Part shown: piece by piece, positions 35,056 through 45,435 of the stretch
Position numbering within the stretch: position 1 is the stretch's first letter
How the letters are laid out: the number at the start of each line of letters is the position of its first letter
Notes under the pieces: model-generated
What the model saw: the letters and a program-made list of their open reading frames with translations, nothing else
What the model was told of the DNA's origin: nothing
Database searches by the model: none
Program-made: the position numbers and the translations under genes
From: Bacteroidota bacterium
GTDB lineage: Bacteria; Bacteroidota; Bacteroidia; AKYH767-A; OLB10
DNA: 64,000 bases
Assembly (NCBI GenBank): GCA_016709725.1
Contig: JADJMG010000001.1
Span: forward strand, 620,001-684,000
Direction: 5' to 3'

Positions 35056-36305
35056 GCTACAGAGTGAGGTTGCAATAAGGCGATGGCCTTGGTTAGATTT
35101 TCAACCAAAGAATCAATTTCTTCCTTGGTATTGTAAAACATAAATGAAGCACGCAGTGTTCCTGGAATTTTAAAAAACTGCATGACAGGTTCGGTGCAAT
35201 GATGTCCGGTACGCACTGCAATTCCTTTTGTGTCGAGAAACATTCCTGCATCTAATGCATTCACGCCTTCAATTACAAACGATATAACACTGGCTTTATT
35301 TTCTGCTGTACCAATGAGTCTTACGGCAGGGATCTCCGAAATTAGCTTCGTTGCATAATTCAACAACTCCTTTTCCCATGCTGAAACAGCTTGTCGATCG
35401 AGTTGATTCCAATAATCGATGGCCGTACCGAGGGCAATGACATCCGCAATATTGGGGGTACCCGCTTCGAACTTGAACGGTACTTCATTATAAGTGGTTT
35501 TTTCAAAACTCACGGATGAGATCATCTCCCCGCCACCGTGATAAGGCGGCATGGCTTCCAATAAATGTAGTTTTCCATAGAGACAACCGACACCCGTTGG
35601 ACCTAAAATTTTATGTCCACTAAACGTGAAAAAATCAGCATCTAGGTCCTGCACATCGATGATTTCATGCGCTGTACTTTGTGCACCATCCACTAAAACG
35701 GGAATTCCTTTGGCGTGTGCCTGGCGAATAATTTCTTTCACAGGATTGATTGTTCCCAATGAATTTGAAATATGCACCACGGAAACAAACTTTGTTTTTT
35801 CCGTTAAAAGGGCGGGTAATTCATTCATCATTAATTCCCCTTTTTCATTCATGGGAATAACTTTCAACACAGCTCCTTTCTCTTCACACAACATTTGCCA
35901 CGGAACGATATTACTATGGTGTTCCATCGCCGAAATTAAAATTTCATCTCCTTGCCCGATGTTCTTTCGACCATAGGTTGAAGCGACCAAATTGATTGCT
36001 TCTGTTGTTCCACGAACAAAAATAATTTCTCTCTCTGAAGTTGCATTAATAAATGTTTTTACTTTTTCGCGCACAGCATCAAAAGCAGCACTTGCTTTTT
36101 GGCTAAGAAAATGGACACCACGATGAATATTCGCATTGTAGGAACTGTAATAATCTACTAAAGCATCAATGACCACCTTGGGCTTCTGCGAAGATGCTGC
36201 ATTATCAAAATACACCAATGGTTTTCCATACGCTTTCTCCGACAAGATCGGAAACTCGCTACGAATTTTATTGATGTTGAAAGGGGTCATACTATTTTCG
36301 TTCAC
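35052..36305 (-). CDS. sufS: SufS cysteine desulfurase
   Basis: 417 residues. Class V aminotransferase fold. Pyridoxal phosphate lysine is in FFTFSGHKILGPTGVG; the active cysteine is in VRTGHHCTEPVMQ. Other marks are YFDNAASSQKP, NIHRGVHFLSQKA and MEHHSNIVPWQM. It releases sulfur from cysteine and passes it to SufE, encoded next. Length is normal for the family and the gene is intact. Confidence 0.95.
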   Translation of the reverse strand: MNENSMTPFNINKIRSEFPILSEKAYGKPLVYFDNAASSQKPKVVIDALVDYYSSYNANIHRGVHFLSQKASAAFDAVREKVKTFINATSEREIIFVRGTTEAINLVASTYGRKNIGQGDEILISAMEHHSNIVPWQMLCEEKGAVLKVIPMNEKGELMMNELPALLTEKTKFVSVVHISNSLGTINPVKEIIRQAHAKGIPVLVDGAQSTAHEIIDVQDLDADFFTFSGHKILGPTGVGCLYGKLHLLEAMPPYHGGGEMISSVSFEKTTYNEVPFKFEAGTPNIADVIALGTAIDYWNQLDRQAVSAWEKELLNYATKLISEIPAVRLIGTAENKASVISFVIEGVNALDAGMFLDTKGIAVRTGHHCTEPVMQFFKIPGTLRASFMFYNTKEEIDSLVENLTKAIALLQPHSVA

Positions 36306-36389
36306 TTTTCTATTCTACTATTCATTCATCTAAAGAAGAAAAAGAATTCATCTCCATTTATATAAAGTGAATCTCGCCTTCAGAATAAT

Positions 36390-37730
36390 TTATGCTTCTA
36401 TCTGCAACGCTGATAATTTTACATCCAACAGCTGCATCAAACTCTCTCTTAATTTTTCATTTTCCACTTGCTCAATCACATCTGCTGCAAAAGCATGATT
36501 CAACAAAGAACGGGCTGCGGTTTCGCCAATACCGCGTGCGCGGAGATAAAATAACGCTTCATCGTCAAGTTGTCCGGTAGTAGCACCATGACTACACTTC
36601 ACATCATCGGCATAAATTTCCAATTGTGGTTTCGTATTCATGGAAGCTTGATTGCTCAACAATAAATTTTTGTTTGATTGATACGCATTAGTTTTTTGTG
36701 CGTCTTCTCGCACCCAAATTTTTCCATTGAATACACCTTGTGCTTCATCCCCGATAATGCCTTTGTACAATTCATTGCTATAACAATTCGGCATAGCATG
36801 ATCCACCAACGTATGATTATCGATTACTTGCTTTTGATTCAATACATATAATCCATTCAAGTAAGCATTTACTTGCTCGTCATCCAAACGGATATTTAAA
36901 TTATTCCTAACGATCGCTCCACCCAATGTTAAAGTAGTTAGATGCTGATAACTATCGCGCGCCATATTTACTTTATGATAATTGATGTGCTGAGCTTCAT
37001 CTCCCTCCACTTGTACCTTCGCATAATGCACTCGCGCTGCTTTTCCTACTACTACTTCGGAAACGATATTATTACATGTTAAGGCTCCCGATCCATGCGT
37101 ATGAAAACTTTCTACTACAGTAAATTCTGATTGCTCTTCTGCTACGACTAACACACGAGCTGGAATCAATAATGGATCAACTCCTGGAACCGTTGCAAAG
37201 ATCAATTGAATTACCGTGTCGCATTTCACTTTTGCATCCACCTTAATGATGATGGGAGAATAACACAACATGGTATTCAACGCCACCATGGCTTCATCTT
37301 CAAAAGAAGCATGAGTAAATAAGTGAGACATAACGGCAGCGTCACTACTAAAATCGTCGATACTGCCAATGCGAACACCCTTAGGGATGTCAGACATACT
37401 AGATGCCGCTACATTCAACTTTCCATTTTCAATAACGCAAAGAATCGCATCCTGACCAGCATAACGATATTGTTCAGCGTCGGACTTTGATAACTTTTGT
37501 GAGTCGGCAGGACTTGCGGTGCGATAATCCGTTTGCGCGATCGAAGTTAAATTCACATACTTCCACTCTTCATGCTTCATGGTAGGGATTCCACGTGATG
37601 AAAAAGCAGCCATCGCTTGTTTACGAATAGCAGTTAATGCAGGATTAGATTTCCCGTATAGATCAGCGAAAACCTCCGCTTCTTGAACGAAAGCGGTACT
37701 TGCTGTTTGATATTTAGTTATTGTCGACAT
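36390..37730 (-). CDS. sufD: SufD scaffold subunit
   Basis: 446 residues. Beta-helix protein of the SufBCD complex. The C-terminal half is best conserved (NHTLVDHAMPNCYSNELYKG, GVFNGKIWVREDAQKTNAYQ, CSHGATTGQLDDEALFYLRARGIG). Encoded between sufC and sufS with an 8-bp gap to sufC. Forms a complex with SufB and SufC on which the cluster is built. Confidence 0.95.
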   Translation of the reverse strand: MSTITKYQTASTAFVQEAEVFADLYGKSNPALTAIRKQAMAAFSSRGIPTMKHEEWKYVNLTSIAQTDYRTASPADSQKLSKSDAEQYRYAGQDAILCVIENGKLNVAASSMSDIPKGVRIGSIDDFSSDAAVMSHLFTHASFEDEAMVALNTMLCYSPIIIKVDAKVKCDTVIQLIFATVPGVDPLLIPARVLVVAEEQSEFTVVESFHTHGSGALTCNNIVSEVVVGKAARVHYAKVQVEGDEAQHINYHKVNMARDSYQHLTTLTLGGAIVRNNLNIRLDDEQVNAYLNGLYVLNQKQVIDNHTLVDHAMPNCYSNELYKGIIGDEAQGVFNGKIWVREDAQKTNAYQSNKNLLLSNQASMNTKPQLEIYADDVKCSHGATTGQLDDEALFYLRARGIGETAARSLLNHAFAADVIEQVENEKLRESLMQLLDVKLSALQIEA

Positions 37731-37738
37731 ATAATTTT

Positions 37739-38497
37739 TTAAGCGCCTACAGCAACTTCTTCTTTAATCCAATCATATCCTTTTTCTTCCAACTCGAGAG
37801 CCAATTCTTTAGTACCCGATTTCACGATACGTCCTTTGTACAACACGTGCACAAAATCCGGAACGATATAATCCAACAAACGTTGGTAATGCGTAATCAC
37901 GATAAACGAACGATTACCGTCACGCAAAGCATTCACTCCATTAGAAACGATACGCAAGGCATCGATATCCAATCCAGAATCTGTTTCATCTAAAATGGCC
38001 AAGGTTGGCTCTAACATCGCCATTTGAAAAATCTCGTTACGTTTCTTCTCTCCTCCACTGAAGCCTTCGTTCACCGAACGTTGTGTCATGGCTTTATCCA
38101 TTTCCACCAACTTCATTTTCTCTTTCATGATTTGCAAAAACTCTTTTGAATCCATGGGAGCTAAGTTGCGTGACTTACGCACTTCGTTCACTGCGGTTTT
38201 CAAAAAGTTAGCGTTACTCACTCCAGGAATTTCCACTGGATATTGAAATGCTAAAAAGACTCCAGCACGAGCACGATCTTCTGGCGACATGTCCAATAAA
38301 TCATTGCCTAAAAATTGTACGGTTCCGCCTTCAACTTCGTACTCTTCGCGTCCGGCTAACACCGATGCTAATGTACTTTTACCTGAACCATTCGGGCCCA
38401 TGATCGCATGCACTTCACCGGGCTTCACTTCCAAATTCAATCCATTGAGGATTTTTTTTCCTTCAACAGAAGCTTGTAAATTTTTTATTCGTAACAT
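37739..38497 (-). CDS. sufC: SufC ATPase
   Basis: 252 residues. ABC-type ATPase with Walker [10 protein letters not shown], signature [13 protein letters not shown] and Walker [17 protein letters not shown]. Cytoplasmic ATPase of the SufBCD complex; there is no membrane partner. Between sufB (113-bp gap) and sufD. Confidence 0.96.
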   Translation of the reverse strand: MLRIKNLQASVEGKKILNGLNLEVKPGEVHAIMGPNGSGKSTLASVLAGREEYEVEGGTVQFLGNDLLDMSPEDRARAGVFLAFQYPVEIPGVSNANFLKTAVNEVRKSRNLAPMDSKEFLQIMKEKMKLVEMDKAMTQRSVNEGFSGGEKKRNEIFQMAMLEPTLAILDETDSGLDIDALRIVSNGVNALRDGNRSFIVITHYQRLLDYIVPDFVHVLYKGRIVKSGTKELALELEEKGYDWIKEEVAVGA

Positions 38498-38610
38498 AAT
38501 ATAATTTGTATCCTCTTTTACAATTTTTTTAAACCCACCTTCACTTAGTTTCGGTGGGCAGACGCAACGGACGCAATGATAAGCAGCGATCGCGGCGAAA
38601 TTTTTATAAT

Positions 38611-40056
38611 TTATCCTACAGAACCTTCCAATGAGATAGCTAATAATTTCTGAGCTTCCACTGCAAACTCCATCGGCAATTGATTAAAAACTTCTTTGCA
38701 ATAACCATTCACGATTAAGTTCACTGCATCTTCAGTAGAGATTCCACGTTGGTTGCAATAAAATATTTGATCTTCTCCCACTTTACTCGTTGTTGCTTCG
38801 TGTTCTACTTTCGCCGTTTTATTTCCCACTTCAATATAAGGAAACGTATGCGCTCCGCACTTATCGCCGATGAGTAATGAGTCGCACTGTGAAAAATTAC
38901 GTGCATGTTCTGCTTTCTTTGCGATGCGAACCAATCCGCGATATGAGTTTTGACTCTTACCACAAGAAATTCCTTTCGAAATAATAATACTTTTCGTTTT
39001 CTTACCGAGATGAATCATCTTCGTTCCGGTATCTGCTTGTTGCATATTATTGGTGACAGCTACTGAATAAAATTCACCGACAGAATAATCTCCTTTCAAA
39101 ATTACGCTTGGATATTTCCAGGTAATGGCTGAACCAGTTTCTACTTGTGTCCAAGAAATTTTTGCACGATCGCCCATGCAAATTCCGCGCTTAGTCACGA
39201 AATTGTAGATACCACCTTTTCCGTTTTTATCTCCGGGATACCAATTCTGCACGGTACTATACTTCACGGTAGCATCGGTATGCGAAACAATTTCTACAAT
39301 CGCTGCGTGCAATTGATTTTCGTCGCGCATGGGTGCAGTACAACCTTCGAGGTAACTCACAAAAGAACCTTCTTCAGCGATGATTAGCGTACGTTCAAAT
39401 TGTCCGGTGCCGGCGCTATTAATTCGGAAATATGTACTCAACTCCATCGGACAACGTACTCCTTTTGGAATATAACAGAACGATCCGTCACTAAACACTG
39501 CGCTGTTTAACGCTGCATAAAAATTATCGGTATGTGGAACAACAGAACCTAAATATCTTTTTATCAAATCGGGATGATCATGAACGGCTTCACTGAACGA
39601 ACAAAAAATAATTCCAAGTTCGCCTAAGGTTTCACGAAATGTTGTTTTCACAGAAACGCTATCGATAACAGCATCTACTGCAACACCGGCGAGACGTTGT
39701 TGTTCGATGAGTGAAATTCCTAATTTATCAAACGTTGCTTTAATTTCCGGATCGAGTTCATCTAAACTATTCAACGAAGGTTTCTTCTTCGGTGCAGAAT
39801 AATAAATGATATCTTGAAAATCGATTTTAGGATAATGAACATTCGCCCATGTGGGTTCTTCCAACGTAAGCCAATGACGAAACGCTTTCAGGCGCCACTC
39901 TAATAACCACTCTGGTTCGTTCTTCTTTGCAGAAATAAATCGAACGGTAGACTCATCCAATCCTTTGGGAGCATTATCACTTTCGATATTACTTACAAAA
40001 CCGTATTTGTACTCGGAGTTGGTTACTTCGTCTAATATTTTTAAGTCTTCTGACAT
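38611..40056 (-). CDS. sufB: SufB scaffold subunit
   Basis: 481 residues. Core scaffold for cluster assembly. Diagnostic segments are [60 protein letters not shown] and [20 protein letters not shown]. Intact and of usual length. Second gene of the suf operon. Confidence 0.96.
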   Translation of the reverse strand: MSEDLKILDEVTNSEYKYGFVSNIESDNAPKGLDESTVRFISAKKNEPEWLLEWRLKAFRHWLTLEEPTWANVHYPKIDFQDIIYYSAPKKKPSLNSLDELDPEIKATFDKLGISLIEQQRLAGVAVDAVIDSVSVKTTFRETLGELGIIFCSFSEAVHDHPDLIKRYLGSVVPHTDNFYAALNSAVFSDGSFCYIPKGVRCPMELSTYFRINSAGTGQFERTLIIAEEGSFVSYLEGCTAPMRDENQLHAAIVEIVSHTDATVKYSTVQNWYPGDKNGKGGIYNFVTKRGICMGDRAKISWTQVETGSAITWKYPSVILKGDYSVGEFYSVAVTNNMQQADTGTKMIHLGKKTKSIIISKGISCGKSQNSYRGLVRIAKKAEHARNFSQCDSLLIGDKCGAHTFPYIEVGNKTAKVEHEATTSKVGEDQIFYCNQRGISTEDAVNLIVNGYCKEVFNQLPMEFAVEAQKLLAISLEGSVG

Positions 40057-40119
40057 AATCTTTCTTTAGGGGAGAACGCTGATGGTGGGTTGGGTATTCG
40101 ATTGAATTTATCTCAACTA

Positions 40120-40446
40120 TTAAACGGCGAATGATTCACCACATCCGCAGGTGCGGGATGCGTTTGGATTAATAAATTGAAATCCCTTTCCGTTGAGACC
40201 ATCGCTGAAATCAAGTTGAGTACCTACGAGGTAGAGAAAGCTCTTCTTATCACATACGATTTTCACGCCTTTATCTTCAAACAACTTATCATCTGCTTTC
40301 AGTTCATGATCGAACTCTAGACTATAACTAAGTCCAGAACAACCTCCACCGGCCACACCTACACGGATAAAAGATTCGGTAGGATGGCTTTCTTTTGCCA
40401 TTAATTCAAGAGCTCTTTCTTTAGCTTTTTCAGTGACTGTAATCAT
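40120..40446 (-). CDS. sufA: A-type iron-sulfur carrier SufA/IscA
   Basis: 108 residues. The three ligand cysteines are present: GGGCSGLSY and the C-terminal TCGCGESF. Carries clusters from SufBCD to targets. First gene of the suf operon, 63 bp before sufB, behind a perfect -7 element. Confidence 0.92.
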   Translation of the reverse strand: MITVTEKAKERALELMAKESHPTESFIRVGVAGGGCSGLSYSLEFDHELKADDKLFEDKGVKIVCDKKSFLYLVGTQLDFSDGLNGKGFQFINPNASRTCGCGESFAV

Positions 40447-40463
40447 GGTTTCTTCTATTGTTG

Positions 40464-40496
40464 CAAAGGTACGGCGAAATCGCTTATTTAGAACAA
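40464..40496 (-). promoter_or_regulatory. suf operon promoter
   Basis: Minus strand TACCTTTG (40464-40471), a perfect TAnnTTTG, 17 nt before the sufA ATG. A TTG at 40494-40496 is 22 bp upstream, slightly long for the -33. Confidence 0.55.
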
Positions 40497-40560
40497 TTCT
40501 AAGGTGGAAATGTTTTCTTTGTTAGGATTGCTTCTTTATTGTTGTTTATCAGCAGTTTAT

Positions 40561-40740
40561 GCTGGCTGCTAGCTGCTAGCTTCTGGCTGCAAGATTGTTG
40601 AGATGATGACTACTTGCTACTGGCTAACAGATTTTTGAGATGATAGATGATATATCACTGGTGTCTGCCTTTTATAAAGAAGCTTGAAATCAGAAGCTAG
40701 GATTCTCCACCAGAAGCCAGTAGCTAGTAGCTAGCAGCTT
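40561..40740. repeat. AGCTAGC family element with inverted arms
   Basis: The left arm (40561-40590, GCTGGCTGCTAGCTGCTAGC then TTCTGG) and the right arm (40711-40740, CAGAAGCCAGTAGCTAG then TAGCTAGCAGC) are partly reverse-complementary, giving a possible long stem of about 30 bp around 120 bp. It fills most of the 360-bp gap between sufA and the phosphate transporter gene. No coding capacity. Confidence 0.6.
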
Positions 40741-40807
40741 TCGACAAATAATTTAGCGAAGCAATAGTAATCTTCTATTGAGAATTCCTTCAAGAAATAC
40801 AATCCCT

Positions 40808-41797
40808 CTACAACACCGCTTCCAAAATATAGAGGAACAATCCAGCTAACGCAGCGGAAACAGGAATGGTAAGAATCCAGGCCCAAACCAGCTGCAATGT
40901 GACACCCCAGCGTACCGCGGAAATTCTTTTGGTGAGTCCAACTCCAACGATAGATCCTGTAATTGTATGTGTAGTACTTACTGGAATTTTAAAATGTTGT
41001 GCCCCAAAGAGGGTAAGTGCACCAGCCGTTTCGGCCGAAAAACCTTCGAAAGGAGTAAGTTTCGTCACTTTTTGGCCCATGGTTTTAACAATTTTCCATC
41101 CTCCAATCATTGTTCCTAACGCAATAGCAGAATAACAAGCTAAAGGAACCCATCCTGGCAATTCATGCATATCGGCAATCACATGTTGACTAATCATAGC
41201 TGCGGCAATAATACCCATAACTTTTTGAGCATCATTACCACCGTGACCCAATGAATACGCGGCAGAAGAGAGCAATTGTAGTCGACGAAAGATGCGATCA
41301 ATCTTTGATGGGTTTGAATTCTTGGCTACATGTAATGTAATCACAGAAATAAAATAGGACATAATCATTCCTAAAACTGGAGCCAAAACAATAAAATAAA
41401 TAGTAGGCATTATTTTATCATATTGAACTGCATCAAATCCACCAGCATGTGCGATACCGGCTCCTGCAAATCCACCAATCAATGTATGCGATGAACTGGA
41501 TGGAATTCCATACCACCAAGTAAGCAAATTCCAAAAGATGGATGCGAGTAATCCGGCCATTACAACAACGAGCGTTATATTTTCTGGTCGAACTGTTTTG
41601 GCAACAGTATCCGCCACTTTTAATTCAAAAATCCAATACGCCAAGAAATTAAACAACGCGGCCCACACTACGGCAGCCGCTGGACTTAATACTTGAGTAG
41701 AAACAACAGTAGCGATGGAGTTCGCAGCGTCATGAAAACCATTGATGAAATCAAATATCAATGCCAAGACAATTACAAGAATGAGCATGTTTTCCAT
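40808..41797 (-). CDS. PiT-family inorganic phosphate transporter
   Basis: 329 residues, about nine or ten transmembrane helices. The two PiT repeats are visible: FDFINGFHDAANSIATVVST near the N-terminus and HGGNDAQKVMGIIAAAM with IPVSTTHTITGSIVGVG in the second half. Low-affinity, ion-coupled phosphate (or metal-phosphate) symporter of the inner membrane. 8 bp downstream of the DUF47 gene, the usual partner. Confidence 0.92.
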   Translation of the reverse strand: MENMLILVIVLALIFDFINGFHDAANSIATVVSTQVLSPAAAVVWAALFNFLAYWIFELKVADTVAKTVRPENITLVVVMAGLLASIFWNLLTWWYGIPSSSSHTLIGGFAGAGIAHAGGFDAVQYDKIMPTIYFIVLAPVLGMIMSYFISVITLHVAKNSNPSKIDRIFRRLQLLSSAAYSLGHGGNDAQKVMGIIAAAMISQHVIADMHELPGWVPLACYSAIALGTMIGGWKIVKTMGQKVTKLTPFEGFSAETAGALTLFGAQHFKIPVSTTHTITGSIVGVGLTKRISAVRWGVTLQLVWAWILTIPVSAALAGLFLYILEAVL

Positions 41798-41805
41798 ACG
41801 CCTGA

Positions 41806-42450
41806 CTATGCCATCTTAATGATGATGGATTCAATTACATTAGCAGCATCCTCACTCTTGTCAGTTGCCGTTTCAAGTCCATGTAATATTTCTTTTTTCA
41901 TGATGATCTTTACAGCATCCTTTTCATTCGCAAAAAGTGCAGCAACTGCATGATCAAAAATATCATCCGCATGATTCTCTATACTATTGATCCGAACTAA
42001 GGAGGCAGTGATATCACGCATTTTATCCATGTTTTTCAATTCCAACACCGCCGACTTTAATTCCTGCGTACTTTGTTGAATCAACTCACATAATTTAATC
42101 ATGTCACTATCGTATTCTTCAATTTTATAGAGTTCCATGCGTTTGGCAGAACCATGTATAAAATCCACAACATCATCAAACGAAGTCACTAATCGATGAA
42201 TATCTTCTCGATCAAAGGGGGTGATGAAATTTCTACCTAACTCCAAAAAGATTTCATGCGTGATTTCATCTCCAACATGCTCAAGCTGTTCAATTTTTCT
42301 AAACCAACGTGGCCGTTCCGACTTTTCGCATATAACAAGCTGATAAATAGCTTGTCCGCATTCATGCAAATTAGTAACCGCCTTATCAAAAAGGGGGAAG
42401 AATTTTCGATCCTGGGGAACGAAATACTTTAAGAATCCAAATGATGACAT
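41806..42450 (-). CDS. DUF47/PhoU-like partner of the PiT transporter
   Basis: 214 residues, all-helical, PhoU-like. Marks include FFPLFDKAVTNLHECG, IEQLEHVGDEITHEIFLELG, FITPFDREDIHRLVTSFDDV and VDFIHG. DUF47 proteins are thought to regulate or assist PiT transporters. Encoded directly upstream of the PiT gene, so the pair is one operon. Confidence 0.9.
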   Translation of the reverse strand: MSSFGFLKYFVPQDRKFFPLFDKAVTNLHECGQAIYQLVICEKSERPRWFRKIEQLEHVGDEITHEIFLELGRNFITPFDREDIHRLVTSFDDVVDFIHGSAKRMELYKIEEYDSDMIKLCELIQQSTQELKSAVLELKNMDKMRDITASLVRINSIENHADDIFDHAVAALFANEKDAVKIIMKKEILHGLETATDKSEDAANVIESIIIKMA

Positions 42451-42617
42451 AATTATAGAATTGAAGCGCTAAAGTAAAATAAATGTTAAGAAGGAGCCGA
42501 TTTAACAATTTATTATTATTCACATCTAGAAAAAATTTTTAATCCCAGTCAATCCATCAGCACTAGCATTTCGGATAGACAGCGTTATCTTATTCGTGGA
42601 AGATGATTGATAGAAAC

Positions 42618-42625
42618 TATCTTTG
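42618..42625 (+). promoter_or_regulatory. -7 element of thiL, probable leaderless start
   Basis: TATCTTTG, a perfect TAnnTTTG, only 4 nt before ATG 42630. A weak -33 (TTCG) is at 42593-42596. Confidence 0.55.
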
Positions 42626-42629
42626 CATC

Positions 42630-43673
42630 ATGTTTGAAAATAAAGACAATAGAACCGAATTAGAGACCTTGGGAGAATTTGGACTTATCAATCATATAAA
42701 ACAAAGCATTACGTTACAAAATCCGGGTAGTTTAAGAGGAATTGGTGACGATGCAGCTGTGATTGACAATGGAGTGGGCAGAACGGTAGTAACCACCGAT
42801 ATGCTCTTGGAAGGTGTTCATTTTGATTTAACCTATTCGCCATTAAAACATTTAGGGTATAAAGCGGTGGTAGTTAACATCAGCGATATCTGTGCAATGA
42901 ATGCAATTCCAACCCAAATTGTTTGCGGCTTGGCATTATCGAATCGCTTTTCATTAGAAGCTGTTGAAGAATTGATGCTAGGTGTTAAATTAGCTTGTGA
43001 AAGATATGGAGTTGATTTAGTGGGAGGAGATACCTGTTCATCAAAAAGTGGATTAGTCATTAGTATCACTGCCATCGGACATGCAAAAGAAGATGCATTA
43101 ATTTACCGAGATGGGGCCAAGGAAAATGATTTAATTTGTGTGACGGGAGATTTAGGAGCCGCCTATATGGGATTACAATTATTGAATCGAGAGAAAAAAA
43201 TATTTTTAGAAAATCCAGTAGCTCAGCCCGAATTAAAAGGATACGATTATTTGTTAGAGCGACAATTAAAACCGGAAGCGCGATTAGATATTATACAACG
43301 TTTCGAAACTTGGTTTATAAAGCCAAGTAGTATGATTGACATTTCTGATGGACTTGCTTCCGAGTTGATGCACATCTGCACACAATCAAAAACAGGTTGT
43401 CAGATCTATGAAGAAAAAATTCCTATTGATCATTTAACCTCAGAACTCGGAAGAGAACTAGGATTAGATCCAACGGTAGCTGCATTAAATGGTGGTGAAG
43501 ATTATGAATTATTATTTACCCTTTCGTTAGCAGAATATGAAAAGATAAAAGATAGAGCAGAAATTAGCATTATTGGACATATGACGGCACCCGAAGCAGG
43601 ATATCGTTTTGTGGATCGTCAACAAAATGTGCATGAGTTGAAAGCGCAAGGGTGGGATGCGTTTAGCTCCTAG
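42630..43673 (+). CDS. thiL: Thiamine-monophosphate kinase ThiL
   Basis: 347 residues from ATG 42630. An upstream in-frame ATG (42603) lies before the -7 element and is rejected. AIR-synthase-like fold: GIGDDAAVIDNGVGRTVVTTD, DMLLEGVHFDL, GYKAVVVNISDICAMNAIP, LVGGDTCSSKSGL and MIDISDGLASELMHIC, closing with ALNGGEDYELLFTL. Phosphorylates thiamine monophosphate to the diphosphate cofactor. Its stop codon falls inside an AGCTAGC repeat. No TPP riboswitch was recognised upstream. Confidence 0.93.
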   Translation: MFENKDNRTELETLGEFGLINHIKQSITLQNPGSLRGIGDDAAVIDNGVGRTVVTTDMLLEGVHFDLTYSPLKHLGYKAVVVNISDICAMNAIPTQIVCGLALSNRFSLEAVEELMLGVKLACERYGVDLVGGDTCSSKSGLVISITAIGHAKEDALIYRDGAKENDLICVTGDLGAAYMGLQLLNREKKIFLENPVAQPELKGYDYLLERQLKPEARLDIIQRFETWFIKPSSMIDISDGLASELMHICTQSKTGCQIYEEKIPIDHLTSELGRELGLDPTVAALNGGEDYELLFTLSLAEYEKIKDRAEISIIGHMTAPEAGYRFVDRQQNVHELKAQGWDAFSS

Positions 43674-43775
43674 CTGCTGGCTGCCGGCTACTAGCTGCTG
43701 TTTATTAAACAATGGGGAAGTTATAGGTTAGAGATAAGAAGCTAGAAGCTAGAAGCTAGAAGCTAGAAGCTAGAA
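43664..43775. repeat. AGCTAGC repeats and GCTAGAA microsatellite
   Basis: An AGCTCCTAGCTGCTGGCTGC arm (43664-43700) contains the thiL stop TAG. After a 40-bp spacer, GCTAGAA is repeated five times perfectly (43741-43775). Confidence 0.7.
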
Positions 43776-43831
43776 CCGAAGCGATTAATAAATTTATTGA
43801 ATAATAATTAAGTCAAAAATAAATATAATCA

Positions 43832-44935
43832 ATGCGTATTGCTATCACGGGTACTAGAGGGATTCCTAACAACTATGGGGGGTTTGAGCAATGCGCAGAA
43901 AATTTAGCGGTATTACTGGTGAAAGCGGGACACGAGGTAAGTGTTTATAGTCCCGATTATCATGAATATGATAAGGATGAATTTCATGGAGTAAAAATTA
44001 TCAAGCAATGGAATCCTGAAAAGAAAGTAGGAACGGTTGGTAATTTTATTTACGATTACAACTGCATGCAACATGCGTTAAAATCGGAATGTGACATTTT
44101 ATTAGTTTTAGGATATACTACGGCTTCTGTATTTTTTCCATTCTTACGAAAGCGAAAAAGCATTTTAGTTACCAATATGGATGGGCTCGAATGGAAGCGG
44201 GATAAATGGAGTACATTGGTAAAAAAATTGGCTAAATGGTTTGAGTCGTTAGGCGCACGATACAGCGATCACTTGATTAGCGACAATGGAGAAATTAAAA
44301 ATTATTTACAACGTGAATATAAACTTGATTCTACTTTCATAGCCTATGGGGCGGAAGTTTTCTCTTCACCAAACGAAACTGTTTTAGCGACGTATGGTGT
44401 AGAAGCGAATCAATATGATTTATTAGTAGCTCGCTTAGAAAAAGAAAATAATATTGAAATCACTTTAGATGGTATTGTTTTATCAGGAGAAAAAACACCT
44501 TTCTTAGTCATTGGAAAACATCAAACACCTTATGGTGAATACTTGAAATCGAAATATAAGTCAAATGATCATATTCGATTCTTGGGTGGTATTTATAATC
44601 AAGATCATTTAAATAATCTCCGTTATTTCGGTCGGTATTATTTTCACGGACATTCAGTAGGCGGCACCAATCCTTCTTTGTTAGAGGCCATGGCTTCCCG
44701 TGCCTATATCATTTCACATGACAATTTATTTAACCGCGATGTACTGGGTGATCAAGCGTGGTATTTCAATTCACCGGAGGCAATTGCAACGCTCTTGAAG
44801 AATAAAGACAAGTTAGAATCCACTCGAACATTATACCTCCACACCCAACTGGAAAAAATTAAAAGAGAATATAATTGGCAAAATATTACAGATCAGTATG
44901 AAGCTGTTTTTAAGAAAGTTTTAGCGAGTAGATGA
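43832..44935 (+). CDS. GT4-type glycosyltransferase with DUF1972 domain
   Basis: 367 residues, cytoplasmic. The N-terminal DUF1972 signature is RIAITGTRGIPNNYGGFEQC. A Rossmann-type donor domain follows with FLVIGKHQTPYGEYLK, HIRFLGGIYNQDHLNNLRYF and the sugar-nucleotide site HGHSVGGTNPSLLEAMASRA. Probably a rhamnosyl- or similar transferase of cell-surface polysaccharide. It stands alone here, between repeats and a convergent acetyltransferase gene, 12 kb from the other glycan genes in the window. Confidence 0.88.
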   Translation: MRIAITGTRGIPNNYGGFEQCAENLAVLLVKAGHEVSVYSPDYHEYDKDEFHGVKIIKQWNPEKKVGTVGNFIYDYNCMQHALKSECDILLVLGYTTASVFFPFLRKRKSILVTNMDGLEWKRDKWSTLVKKLAKWFESLGARYSDHLISDNGEIKNYLQREYKLDSTFIAYGAEVFSSPNETVLATYGVEANQYDLLVARLEKENNIEITLDGIVLSGEKTPFLVIGKHQTPYGEYLKSKYKSNDHIRFLGGIYNQDHLNNLRYFGRYYFHGHSVGGTNPSLLEAMASRAYIISHDNLFNRDVLGDQAWYFNSPEAIATLLKNKDKLESTRTLYLHTQLEKIKREYNWQNITDQYEAVFKKVLASR

Positions 44936-44941
44936 TTTCTT

Positions 44942-45394
44942 CTACGATCGATACTCCATCGAATAAAGATCAAACCCAACGGCCCAATAATCTTTTACTT
45001 TTTCAATAAGTTCAAATCCTCCTTTTTCATAAAAGGTATATGCATGTTGTGATGTACGAACTTTAATTTTTTTTACGTCTGACATTGACTTTAAAATATT
45101 AATTCGATGATTTAACAAAGCCTTGCCTATTCCCATGCGTTGAACCTGCGGATGTAAAAAATCCCAACTTAACAATCCGATCGCACCGTTCTCTTTAAAA
45201 TTAATACCTCCACAACCGACTAGCTTTTCATCCAATAGTACCACGAAATACTTCTCGATTTCATGATCTAAATAAAAAATTAAATCTTTCTCTTCATCGG
45301 GTGAAAAAAAAGCAGGTGTATTCAATCGGAACAATTCAAGAACATTGCTTTTATCTTCTTGATTGAATTCTCGAATGAATACACCTTCTAACAT
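44942..45394 (-). CDS. GNAT-family N-acetyltransferase
   Basis: 150 residues. The acetyl-CoA binding motif A reads LHPQVQRMGIGKALLNHRIN, preceded by KLVGCGGINFKENGAIGLLS. The C-terminal YTFYEKGGFELIEKVKDYWA is typical. Substrate unknown. Convergent with the DUF1972 glycosyltransferase gene, which ends 6 bp away. Confidence 0.85.
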   Translation of the reverse strand: MLEGVFIREFNQEDKSNVLELFRLNTPAFFSPDEEKDLIFYLDHEIEKYFVVLLDEKLVGCGGINFKENGAIGLLSWDFLHPQVQRMGIGKALLNHRINILKSMSDVKKIKVRTSQHAYTFYEKGGFELIEKVKDYWAVGFDLYSMEYRS

Positions 45395-45435
45395 TTATTA
45401 AAACTATTCATAAATTATCTAAACTCTAGATAAAT

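Noticed and set aside
40561..40740. Insertion sequence between sufA and the phosphate transporter gene
   Set aside because: Inverted arms exist, but there is no transposase frame and no target-site duplication was seen.
42451..42617. TPP riboswitch upstream of thiL
   Set aside because: No THI-box motifs were seen, and the promoter sits 4 nt from the start codon, leaving no leader.
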